Shown piece after piece: positions 55,267 through 64,000 of a stretch of 64,000 nt of DNA (positions are counted from its first letter, which is position 1; every line of letters starts with the position of its first letter). The stretch is from Palleniella muris (GTDB lineage Bacteria; Bacteroidota; Bacteroidia; Bacteroidales; Bacteroidaceae): the NCBI RefSeq assembly GCF_004792655.1, contig NZ_SRZC01000013.1:37346-101345 (forward strand), read 5' to 3'. The notes beneath the pieces were generated by a model that was not told where the DNA came from, did not search any database, and saw only the letters and a list, made by a program, of their open reading frames with translations. The position numbers were made by a program, and so were the translations under genes.

Positions 55267-57069
55267 TCAATCAAGCTTCAATACTGCGAGGAAAGCCTTC
55301 TGTGGCACCTCCACATTACCAATCTGCTTCATGCGTTTCTTTCCTTTCTTCTGCTTCTCCAGCAGTTTGCGCTTTCGAGAGACATCTCCGCCATAGCACT
55401 TTGCCGTAACATCTTTCCTGACACACTTTATGGTCTCGCGTGCCACAATCTTTGCGCCAATGGCAGCCTGAATGGCGATGTCAAACTGCTGACGCGGAAT
55501 CAGTTCTTTCAGCTTTTCACACATACGCCTTCCCAATCCCACGGCATTGTCCACATGTGTCAAAGCAGAAAGAGCATCAACGCTCTCGCCATTCAGCAGT
55601 ATGTCCAACTTGGCAAGCTTGGAATGTCTGAATCCATCAATGTGGTAATCAAACGAAGCATATCCCTTCGAGATAGACTTCAGTTTGTCATAGAAATCAA
55701 TAACTATCTCACCCAATGGGAGATGGAAATGAATCTCTACACGATTGCCGGAAATGTATTCCTGCTTTATGAGTTCGCCACGCTTGTCAAGACAGAGCGT
55801 CATAATAGGACCGATATAAGCGGTATCTGTAATGATTGTCGCATATATATAAGGTTCCTCTATGTGGTCAATCGACATCAAGTCCGGAAGCCCTGAAGGG
55901 TTATGCACCTCTTTCTGCTCGCCATGCTTGTCATAAACCATGTACGACACGTTCGGCACAGTAGTAATAACATCCATATTGAACTCACGGTCAAGGCGTT
56001 CCTGCACAATCTCCATGTGGAGAAGTCCGAGGAATCCACAACGGAATCCGAAGCCAAGGGCAACGGATGACTCCGGCATGAATGTCAATGATGCATCGTT
56101 AAGCTGCAGTTTCTCAAGTGAAGCGCGAAGATTCTCATAATCAGAAGGGTCTATCGGATAGACACCGGCAAAGACCATTGACTTCACTTCCTGGAAACCG
56201 GAGATTGCCTTACTGCAAGGATTGTCTATGTGAGTGATAGTGTCACCCACCTGCACTTCCTTTGCGTTCTTTATACCGCTTATAATATAACCTACCTCGC
56301 CCGTCGAGAGCTGCTTTTTAGGCATCATGTTCATCTTCAACACTCCGACCTCGTCGGCCACATATTCCATGCCGGTATTGAAGAATTTCACCTTATCACC
56401 TTTCTTTATAGAACCGTTCTCTATCTTGAAATAAGCGATAATTCCACGGAAAGAGTTGAACACAGAATCAAAAATCAAGGCCTGCAGTGGCGCGTCCTTA
56501 TCACCTTCCGGTGCCGGCACACGCTCCACGACAGCGTCAAGCACATCTTTCACGCCTTCCCCTGTCTTTCCTGATGCACGGAGTATATCCTCCCTCTTGC
56601 ATCCTATCAGCTCTATGATTTCATCCTCGACCTCGTCAGGCATCGCTGACGGCATGTCAATCTTGTTTATGACAGGGATAATCTCCAAATCCTGCTCAAT
56701 AGCCATGTACAGGTTTGAGATAGTCTGTGCCTGAACGCCTTGTGTAGCATCCACGACAAGCAATGCACCCTCACAGGCAGCTATCGAACGGCTCACTTCG
56801 TAAGAGAAATCGACATGCCCCGGAGTGTCTATCAGGTTGAGGACATACTGTCCTTTCTCAAAGTCAGGGTGCTCGTTCTCATACCCATACTCCATCTGTA
56901 TGGCATGGCTCTTGATTGTTATGCCACGTTCCTGCTCCAAATCCATATCATCCAACATCTGCCCTTGCGTCACCTCGATTGTCTTTGTATACTCCAGCAG
57001 ACGGTCTGCCAGTGTACTTTTACCGTGGTCGATATGGGCTATGATACAGAAGTTTCTTATGTGTTTCAT
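55267..57069 (-). CDS. lepA: Elongation factor 4 (LepA)
   Basis: Ribosome-associated GTPase that remodels stalled or initiating ribosomes. The 600 residues are standard. The G domain has [33 protein letters not shown] and [20 protein letters not shown]-like domains II, III and V follow, with [27 protein letters not shown]. The C-terminal LepA domain ends in [41 protein letters not shown]. Confidence 0.97.
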   Translation of the reverse strand: MKHIRNFCIIAHIDHGKSTLADRLLEYTKTIEVTQGQMLDDMDLEQERGITIKSHAIQMEYGYENEHPDFEKGQYVLNLIDTPGHVDFSYEVSRSIAACEGALLVVDATQGVQAQTISNLYMAIEQDLEIIPVINKIDMPSAMPDEVEDEIIELIGCKREDILRASGKTGEGVKDVLDAVVERVPAPEGDKDAPLQALIFDSVFNSFRGIIAYFKIENGSIKKGDKVKFFNTGMEYVADEVGVLKMNMMPKKQLSTGEVGYIISGIKNAKEVQVGDTITHIDNPCSKAISGFQEVKSMVFAGVYPIDPSDYENLRASLEKLQLNDASLTFMPESSVALGFGFRCGFLGLLHMEIVQERLDREFNMDVITTVPNVSYMVYDKHGEQKEVHNPSGLPDLMSIDHIEEPYIYATIITDTAYIGPIMTLCLDKRGELIKQEYISGNRVEIHFHLPLGEIVIDFYDKLKSISKGYASFDYHIDGFRHSKLAKLDILLNGESVDALSALTHVDNAVGLGRRMCEKLKELIPRQQFDIAIQAAIGAKIVARETIKCVRKDVTAKCYGGDVSRKRKLLEKQKKGKKRMKQIGNVEVPQKAFLAVLKLD

Positions 57070-57172
57070 ATATTATATGTTGGATAATGCATTTTTTATG
57101 GTGTGCCTGAAAAACACGTTCTTACAATCCACCTTGGAAAGGACAAAGCCCAAAAAGGCGAATAATACACTG

Positions 57173-57180
57173 CAAATTTA
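57173..57180 (-). promoter_or_regulatory. lepA promoter -7 element
   Basis: TAAATTTG on the minus strand followed by CAGTGTATT, with a partial TTG about 21 bp upstream. The leader is about 100 bases. Confidence 0.6.
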
Positions 57181-57255
57181 CAAATAAAAAATGATTTTTG
57201 TCAATCTTATTAATATTTTTTACGAAATAAATTGCGCAAATTGAAATAAAAGACG

Positions 57256-57263
57256 TAACTTTG
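57256..57263 (+). promoter_or_regulatory. yhhQ promoter -7 element
   Basis: TAACTTTG followed by CAAGC, with ATTG about 21 bp upstream. It leaves a leader of about 50 bases that is filled by the riboswitch candidate. Confidence 0.7.
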
Positions 57264-57278
57264 CAAGCAACTTTGTGG

Positions 57279-57315
57279 AATGGGTGCTTGGTAACCCCAT
57301 TTAAATAAAAACAAG
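57279..57315 (+). promoter_or_regulatory. Probable preQ1-I riboswitch
   Basis: A 37-base H-type pseudoknot candidate. P1 AATGGG (57279-57284) pairs with CCCATT (57296-57301). The 11-base loop TGCTTGGTAAC carries CTTG (57287-57290), which can pair with CAAG (57312-57315) across the A-rich linker TAAATAAAAA. Size, A-rich third loop and pairing order match preQ1 class I. CAAG ends three bases before the yhhQ ATG, so ligand binding would hide the ribosome site. The downstream gene encodes a queuosine-precursor transporter, which is the expected target. Confidence 0.65.
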
Positions 57316-57318
57316 AAC

Positions 57319-58005
57319 ATGAAAAAAAACAATTCACAGGTGAGCCTGCTCTTTATGCTTTTCAGCATGCTCTTCACTGTATGCCTCATCGCATCCAACC
57401 TTTTCGAGACAAAGCAGATACAGTTTTTCAACCACAGCCAGACGGGAGGCCTTATCATTTTCCCAATCAGCTACATCATCAATGATGTGGTTTGTGAGGT
57501 TTGGGGCTATCGCAAGGCACGCATCCTGATATGGCTGGGATTCCTCATGAATTTCTTCTTCGTGTCCGCAGGAGCGTTATGCGACTGGCTTCCCGGTGCA
57601 GACTACTGGACTGGTGAAGAAGGGTTTCATGCTATCTTCGGTCTTGCTCCACGCATCGCAGCGGCTTCATTTGCGGCATTCATCTGCGGCTCGTTTGTCA
57701 ACGCCTATGTCATGTCCAAGATGAAGATATGGAACCAAGGGCGCAATTTCTCACTGCGCGCCATTCTCAGTACAGTTTTTGGTGAAAGTGTTGACTCACT
57801 GATATTTTTTCCGCTGGCATTCTACGGAGTGATTCCTACAGAAGAGCTGCCATGGCTGATGTGCTACCAAGTCCTGTTGAAGACAGGCTACGAGATAGTC
57901 GTGCTTCCGCTGACAATAATTGTAGTACGCCGGGTAAAGAAATATGAGAAAGAGGATATATATGACAACGACATAACATATAACATATTTAAGGTGTTTG
58001 ACTAA
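57319..58005 (+). CDS. yhhQ: Queuosine precursor transporter (YhhQ/VUT)
   Basis: Membrane protein of 228 residues with about six helices, of the VUT/YhhQ family that imports preQ0/preQ1 or queuine. Visible family segments are SLLFMLFSMLFTVCLIASNLFETKQIQFF, GGLIIFPISYIINDVVCEVWGYRKARILIWLG, FAAFICGSFVNAYVMSKMKIWNQGRNFSLRAILSTVFGESVDSLIFFPLAF, and GYEIVVLPLTIIVVRRVKKYEK. It sits behind a preQ1-type leader and before queH, so both genes serve tRNA queuosine modification. Confidence 0.92.
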   Translation: MKKNNSQVSLLFMLFSMLFTVCLIASNLFETKQIQFFNHSQTGGLIIFPISYIINDVVCEVWGYRKARILIWLGFLMNFFFVSAGALCDWLPGADYWTGEEGFHAIFGLAPRIAAASFAAFICGSFVNAYVMSKMKIWNQGRNFSLRAILSTVFGESVDSLIFFPLAFYGVIPTEELPWLMCYQVLLKTGYEIVVLPLTIIVVRRVKKYEKEDIYDNDITYNIFKVFD

Positions 58006-58070
58006 CGGGCTCTGCCGGTATCAAGACCATCATTCCACCAAACATCCCCCACTCTTCAATCCATTGTGAA

Positions 58071-58158
58071 GCGAAAGGTTACCTTTCAGCATGCAAAAGG
58101 TAACGGTTTACATGCCAAAAGATTACTTTTTACCACCCAAAAGGTAACCTTTCGCAAC
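58071..58158. repeat. 22-bp array F (4 units)
   Basis: Units start at 58071, 58093, 58115 and 58137, exactly 22 bp apart. The first and last have the full core (GAAAGGTTACCTTTC; AAAAGGTAACCTTTC). The array fills most of the yhhQ-queH gap and ends 50 bases before the queH ATG. Confidence 0.9.
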
Positions 58159-58208
58159 ACCACAAAACACACCTTCATAAAAGACTGATTATCAACAAAA
58201 AGCAAACA

Positions 58209-58847
58209 ATGACAGAAACACTTCTCCACTGCTGCTGCGCCCCATGTTCATCAGCCATCCTCGAATGGATGATGCAGCACGATGTGCACCCCACTCTTTA
58301 CTACTGCAACCCGAACATCTACCCGGAAGAGGAATACATGATACGCAAAAACGAACTGACCCGGTACGCCGAAGAACTCGGGCTCAGAGTGATTGACGAC
58401 GACCACCTCCCGGAATGGAAAGGCTGGGAACAATACCATAGGGAGTGGCTCGATGCTGTCCATGGATTAGAGGACGAGCCTGAACGCGGAGGGCGATGCC
58501 TGAAATGTTTCAAGATTCGTTTACTACGTGCTGCACAAATCGCCAAGAAAGAAGGAATTGGGACATTCACCACCACCCTTGCTTCAAGCCGCTGGAAGAG
58601 TCTTGACCAGATAAACGAAGCCGGACTGTGGGCAGCCGAACAGGTGAACCATGCTGCAGAAACAGAAAAAGGGAAAGTAATCTTTGACACTCACAATTGG
58701 CGCAAAGGCGGATTGCAGGAGCGCAGAAACCGGTTATTGAAAGAAATCGGCTTCTACAACCAACTTTACTGCGGATGCGAGTTCAGCCTTGAAGCCATGA
58801 AGAAGAAGTTTGCTCAGAGCAAATACTGCAATGTATGCGATAAGTAG
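58209..58847 (+). CDS. queH: Epoxyqueuosine reductase QueH
   Basis: Reduces epoxyqueuosine to queuosine in tRNA; it is the non-orthologous replacement for QueG. The 212 residues carry the QueH cysteine motif LHCCCAPCSSAILEWM at the start and LYCGCEFSLEAMKKK near the end. RCLKCFKIRL and SKYCNVCDK supply further cysteines for the iron-sulfur and metal sites. It is 203 bases after yhhQ; array F lies between, so separate transcription is possible. Confidence 0.93.
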   Translation: MTETLLHCCCAPCSSAILEWMMQHDVHPTLYYCNPNIYPEEEYMIRKNELTRYAEELGLRVIDDDHLPEWKGWEQYHREWLDAVHGLEDEPERGGRCLKCFKIRLLRAAQIAKKEGIGTFTTTLASSRWKSLDQINEAGLWAAEQVNHAAETEKGKVIFDTHNWRKGGLQERRNRLLKEIGFYNQLYCGCEFSLEAMKKKFAQSKYCNVCDK

Positions 58848-58850
58848 TTG

Positions 58851-59021
58851 TTATAGTAAGACAGAATAGATTTGCGAAAATATGCAAGCGCATTGCTCAT
58901 GGTTTTCCGATTACCCGATGACTACGTTTTTGTATAATTTCCATGTTCTACAGTAACTGCCGTGCAAAGTGTTGACAATAAGGCATGAGTGTTTTCGCAA
59001 ATCAATTTTGTTTGACTATAA
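58851..59021. mobile_element. MITE-like inverted-repeat element
   Basis: Terminal inverted repeats of 30 bases (58851-58880 and 58992-59021) match at 26 positions. Both begin TTATAGT and end GATTTGCGAAAA. The 171-bp span holds no gene, and internal GCTCATG/CATGAGT adds further pairing. It begins four bases after the queH stop. No clear target duplication is visible. It could be a MITE, a deleted IS remnant or a very long hairpin. Confidence 0.55.
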
Positions 59022-59114
59022 AAAGCAGTTTATACGAAGTAACTGTTTTCCTATTTTTTTACATTCTAAAAACAAAAAAATAGGATTTTCTTCACGATTT
59101 CCGAAATTAAAACG

Positions 59115-59122
59115 TAACTTTG
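59115..59122 (+). promoter_or_regulatory. Promoter of the YD-repeat gene
   Basis: TAACTTTG followed by TAACCG, giving a leader of about 155 bases. An AT-only inverted repeat (CCTATTTTTTT/AAAAAAATAGG, 59050-59084) lies just upstream. A four-codon frame (ATG AAA AAG AGC TGA) occurs in the leader at about 59151. Confidence 0.55.
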
Positions 59123-59283
59123 TAACCGAAACCTAATAGCCCCATCGCCTATGAAAAAGAGCTGACAGAAGATAGAGGATGCACAAGACTGCACACAAGG
59201 CAGCAACCATAAGATACTTGATATTGATATAGAATTCAATAGGCAACGGTCATCCAACAAAACAACCTTAAACCAATAACGCT

Positions 59284-62200
59284 ATGAGAATCAAACTAAT
59301 TGCACTTGTCATACTGGCAACATACCCATTTCTTATGGCAATTGCGGAAGAGAACATTTGTGATTCCATAAGACAGGACAGCATCATCATGCTTAAAGCG
59401 CAGACAGCTTCCGCAACTGAAAACACAGAAGCGCAAACTCCTCAAATAATCCCTCCGTCTCCTACTGTACAAGCCTTATGCCGTTATGGAGAGACTCCTG
59501 TAAGTTATGCGACAGGCATTCCGAGCATATCGATACCATTATACACTATCAAATGCGGCTCGCTTGAACTGCCAATAACCCTGACTTATCATGCGGGAGG
59601 AATCAAGGTTGACGACACAGCCTCATGGGTAGGCCTGGGATGGAGCCTGAACGCCGGTGGAGTCATCGGGATAACAACGGTAGGTCATCATGACATCAAT
59701 GTGGTGAGAAATGACACATTGCCTTCACACGGAGATATCGACGATGAACATTTCTATGGAATAGGCACGAAAATTTTACGTGAAGCCTATGAAACGTGTT
59801 GCAAGGATTATCAGCCGGACATTGTCTCATATAATTTCTTAGGTCATAATGGACAAATTATTTATGATGGTAATTCGCGTAAATGGTATAACTTTGCTGG
59901 TGACAAAAGAGTCAAGTTTGCTTATTCTCAAATCGATGACTCCTTCTCAGCTACAGATAACAAGGGCAACAGATATACATTCAATACAAAAGAAAGCACT
60001 TGGGTAACTGGGCACACTGGGCAGAATAATATATCATCAGCTTACAATCCATCAAAGTTTGTCAGTTTTGACTCTATGGATTCCATTCAACTGAGCTATA
60101 CTCGCTCTGGCGAATATGATAGAATCAAAGTGATGTCCAATCTGGCATATGGATTTGATGGCAAGAAAGTGTGGGAAAGAAGAGTGAACCTTGGTGGCAC
60201 CAACAAGCTTGGCGGTCCGGGGGCATTCTTCTTTCACGAAAACACTTACAATCATTTGACACAAAAAATAACCAAGATAAAAGCAAGCAATGGGACTACT
60301 GTTGAGTTTGCCCACATTAAGAGTCGTGAGGATATTCCAACCCCTCTTTCATCAGAACCACCGGTAAGACTATCACAGATAAACGTATACAATGCTCAGG
60401 GTAATCGTATAAAACGCTGGGAATTCATTTATGACTATTTCATAGCCAATACAAAATCCTCTTACTGCTCTGCCCATGACAAGCGGCTTAAACTTGTGAG
60501 CTTGAAGGAGTACGGCTCAACATATGAAGAGCCAAGAGTCTATAAGTTCAGTTACTATGGCGATGCTGAAGGTGAGCCAACAATGCCCCACCGCAACGCT
60601 TTCTCTGGTAAAGACGCTTGGGGATATTGCAACGCTATGCCTTCACAGAAAGAGGCAAACGACTCCATGATGTCATATCCAAACTTTAAGGATGTGGAGT
60701 TCTGCCTTTATCGGAAATTAGGGAATGCGATAAAAACTAATGAGAATCTAATCGTCAGTTACAATAAAGGGCGCAATGTTGATGCAAATCCTTCATACAT
60801 CCATGCATATTCATTAAAACAAATCACCTATCCATCAGGAGGGTACGAGAAATTCATCTATGAGCCGAACCATTATTCTACAGTTGACAGATTCAAAAAC
60901 CAATATGGACGGCCTGACTCCATGAGCTGCTATGGTGGCGGATTGCGCATAAAACAGATAATATCCTGTTATGGAGAAACAACATCTACAAGGTCATTTG
61001 AATATTCCGAGGGAGATGTGCCAAGACATCCTCATTTCTTAAAGCGCAGATTCTACGAGGAACGTGGCCAGAAAAATGACCCTTTACAACGTCAGAATTC
61101 TATTGACACTTATCTGCAACTATGCCCAAATGCTGTAAATACATCTTGTGTCGCGCAAGGAAATAGTGTAATGTATCCACAAGTGCGTGAAATATTTGAT
61201 GATGGGTATGTTGAATACAACCACACTATGCTTGAAGACACTAATTACTCGGACTTGTATAGTGAGAACGATTACGATATGTATAGCGGGTTCGCTCATT
61301 TCATAGGTTCCACCACTACCGACTGTGCATATCAAGTGGTTAATGGATGTGTTTACAATACATGGGCTAACGCCAATATTCAGAATATTGACAATAACTC
61401 TGATTACATGGGGTATAATGGCGCATTCTTCAGACGTGGACAGTTGGAAAGCAAAAAATACTATGACAAGAATGGCAGAATCCTCAAAGAAGAAGACTAC
61501 TCATATACAACAAAAGAAATGAAACAAATTTCTGGCATGGAGGTGAGAAGGGAAACTGGTATGGACACAATTGTGACCTGGGGCTCTCTCGCTGGAACGC
61601 GGAAAGAATTTTACTACTACTCAATATATTGGCTTGCAGCAGGGAACTCCATGCTGACGAATAAAGATGTCACTACACATTTTTATAAAGGTGGAGGACA
61701 TACATATAGCACTGTCAGATATAAATATACGTACACCCAAGACAATCTGCTGAGTTCTGAGACAATGACGGATGACAGCGGAAGAACAGTCACAACAAAA
61801 ATTGTCTATCCTTCTGACATCAATGCGCCTCCATATAGGGAGATGAAAGACGCTTACATGATTGACTATCCTGTTGAGCAGACAATCTGCCGAGGAGGCA
61901 ATGTCGCGCAATCTGTCCTTACGGAATATGCAAAATTCGGGAACTCTTATTACCCCAAGTCGTCATACACCTACAAACCATCAACAATCAATTCGAATTT
62001 CACACAATACAACGGTACAAGAGCATCCCATTACACAATTCCCAACTGGGTCATAGACGACTACGACCATGGGAGGATTGTTAGAATGCAGACAAAAGAC
62101 GGTCAGAGACATAGCTTCGCATGGTGATATAACCATGAGTATCCAACATTAGAACTGATTGACGATTGTTACCATTCAACAAACGACTTTGAGACATGGG

Positions 62201-64000
62201 CAGATGCGCAAGTGCGCAACTTCGAGTATGCCCCGCAAATAGGTGTCACATCAGAGATAATGCCAAATGGCCTCAAGCTCCATTATGGATATGATGCAAA
62301 GGGCAGATTGGCGGACAAGAGATTCTCCACTTTAGGGACGACACTGGAGTTTGCCACAGAACGTTACCACTACAATGAAAGTGGCAACTGCAACTATATC
62401 ATGACAGAGACAATGCTTGATGAAACAGGAAACAACAAAAAGACGGAAATGGCTTATTATGATGGTCTGAACAGACCTGTTGAGACAGTCGTTAACGGAC
62501 TAAACACATCAGGCTATTATGCAGCGGCATATACGGAATATGATGACCGCGGACGGGAAAGAAAGGCATGGCTGCCGGTGGTCAGTGGCATGACACATGA
62601 TTTTGTCCCTTCTTCCTCTCTTGAATCTTTGGGACAGTCTACTTATTCTGATAACTACGCTTACTCACTCAAAACTTATGACATCTTAGACCGCCCTGTA
62701 AAAGAAATGATGCCCGGTGAAGCATGGCATTCCGGAAACAAAGGTGTGGCATACGAATATCTGACGAATGCTGCCAACTCTGTAAAGAGATATGATGCCC
62801 CATGTGATAAAATTTCACTTGTTAAAGATGGGTATTATCCTCCAAATGCACTTGCAGCGGTAAAAACAACAGATGCTGACGGACACACCGTGGAAGTGTT
62901 CTCTGACTTTGAAGGGCGCAAGATTCTTGAACGGCGCAACGGGGACAATGACACATACTTTGTATACAATGTCCTTGGACAGCTGCGCTATGTCCTCACC
63001 CCACAATACCAAGCCGAGGAGAAGAAGGCTCTTTACGCCTATGAATACAGATATGATGACCAAGGAAATGTTGTCAAGAAAATCTTGCCGGGCTGCGAAC
63101 CGACAAAATATCTGTATGACAGCCATGGCCGCCTGATAGCCATGCAGGATGGCAGAATGGGTGAATCATCATATCCACGGCATGAATTTTATGTCTATGA
63201 CAGATTCGGAAGGCTTGCCGTACAGGGACGATGCTCAGGAGTGGCACACCCTGGTGACAACCTCGCAATGCTGGATGTAACGGCGGCACATGACAAAACA
63301 AAAGATTTCGGAGGATACACCATAGCACATCCTTATAACTACAATAGCCCGAAGGCGGAACTTGCCAACTATTATGACAACTATGACTTCGTCAATTACT
63401 GTGGAGCATTGAGAAACCTTCCAGTGGACAGCCTGCAACAGAAACTAATCCAGACTCCGATTTTAGAAGGATTAGGCATAGACTACGGTAAAGGACGAAA
63501 GACAGGACAGTTCGTAGTCGACTCTGAAGGTAATTGTACGCTGACAGCTTTTTTCTATGACATACGTGGAAATGTGATTGCGTCACGGAGCATCTCTTCG
63601 GACAATATATATACTTCAACACACACCGACTATACATTCATAAATACAGTAAGGCATGCATCACAAACTGTGATAAAAGAGTTTGGCACCGCCTCTGCAC
63701 ATAAGTATCGGACAGAACTTGTCAACATGTATGATGGACAAAGCGGAAAGATTCTCCATGCAGACTTGACTGTTACAGATGGCAACAGTTCAAAGGCACA
63801 GCGAATCGCATCATATGAATATGACAACCTTGGACGCATCAGCAGAATGGAGCAAGGCGCAGGCGCGCACAGTGCTTCATATGCCTATGACCTTCATGGC
63901 TGGGCAACAGCAATCACAGGCAATGCGTTGACTGAGAAGCTGAATTATGCCTCGGGAGCGAACCCGTGCTACAACGGCAGCATAAGCTCCATGGAATGGA
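59284..64000 (+). pseudogene. YD-repeat (Rhs-like) giant protein, in-frame TGA
   Basis: Large exported Bacteroidetes YD-repeat protein, partial. From the ATG at 59284 a signal peptide (MRIKLIALVILATYPFLMAIA) and a SpvB/TcaC-like N-terminal region (PVSYATGIPSISIPLY...LPITLTYHAGGIKVDDTASWVGLGWSLNAGGVI) run for 947 residues. TGA follows at 62125-62127. The same frame then stays open with no further stop to the window end, 624 more codons. These carry YD-type repeats (YGYDAKGRL, YDGLNRPVE, YNVLGQLRYV, YDSHGRLIAM, YDNLGRISRM). The break reads FAW*YNHEYPTLEL. The homologous motif usually has a glycine there (WGYN-YP), so one G-to-T change (GGA to TGA) explains it. The 3' end with any toxin or anchor domain lies outside. 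Confidence 0.85.

Noticed and set aside
58071..58158. CRISPR array
   Set aside because: The unit is 22 bp with no unique spacers and conserved bases throughout; there are no cas genes.
62125..62127. TGA read as glycine or selenocysteine
   Set aside because: Other genes here end normally in TGA, no selenocysteine element is visible, and Bacteroidales use the standard code.

Overview
The window looks like chromosomal DNA from a member of the Bacteroidales, most like Prevotella or its close relatives. Three things support this. Many genes have a Bacteroidetes-type promoter (TTTG, about 19-20 bp, then TAnnTTTG). The gene content includes gldE, a PorE-like OmpA lipoprotein, HU-CCDC81/SPOR, DUF4301, DUF4468, DUF4738, a Rho with a long acidic tail, and a YD-repeat giant protein. 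Ribosome binding sites are weak. No phage, CRISPR array or integrated element is visible; this is mostly housekeeping DNA.

Layout. 1-3.0 kb: a minus-strand group (unknown gene, ssb, gldE) behind a four-tRNA cluster (Gly, Leu, Leu, Gly). 3.9-10.1 kb: rho, a surface lipoprotein on the opposite strand, ffh and folD. 10.5-19.5 kb: a long plus-strand operon for threonine synthesis (thrA, a phosphoglycerate-mutase-like probable homoserine kinase, thrC) followed by envelope genes (DUF4468, small membrane protein, putative porin) and an HD hydrolase. 19.6-26.1 kb: minus-strand aroC, slyD, manA, tRNA-Ser, a GH10-like hydrolase and pepD. 26.2-29.1 kb: small membrane protein, Skp-like lipoprotein, nth, radA. 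29.2-35.0 kb: GDP-mannose pyrophosphorylase, two small genes, aspS, a structured RNA that is probably 6S RNA, a DUF4738 lipoprotein and rfbC. 35.6-41.8 kb: HU/SPOR protein, FHA protein, PorE-like lipoprotein, and a Rel-family enzyme with a degenerate hydrolase site. 42.1-48.7 kb: DUF4301, urea transporter, CAT-like acetyltransferase, and the rny-zapA-coiled-coil operon. 48.8-54.3 kb: start of an exopolysaccharide locus (priming glycosyltransferase, rmlA, Wzc-like kinase) and a HAD protein. 54.5-58.8 kb: Crp-like regulator, lepA, and two queuosine genes (yhhQ behind a probable preQ1 riboswitch, and queH). 58.9-64 kb: a MITE-like inverted repeat, then a YD-repeat gene interrupted by one in-frame TGA and running off the window.

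The most unusual signal is not a gene. Six intergenic regions each hold four or five copies of a quasi-palindromic unit (core AAAGGTWACCTTT) repeated at exactly 22 bp, 27 in-phase units in all. The AC at unit positions 11-12 is present in every one. The arrays lie only in divergent or tandem gaps, never in the seven convergent gaps of the window. I know of no described element that matches them.
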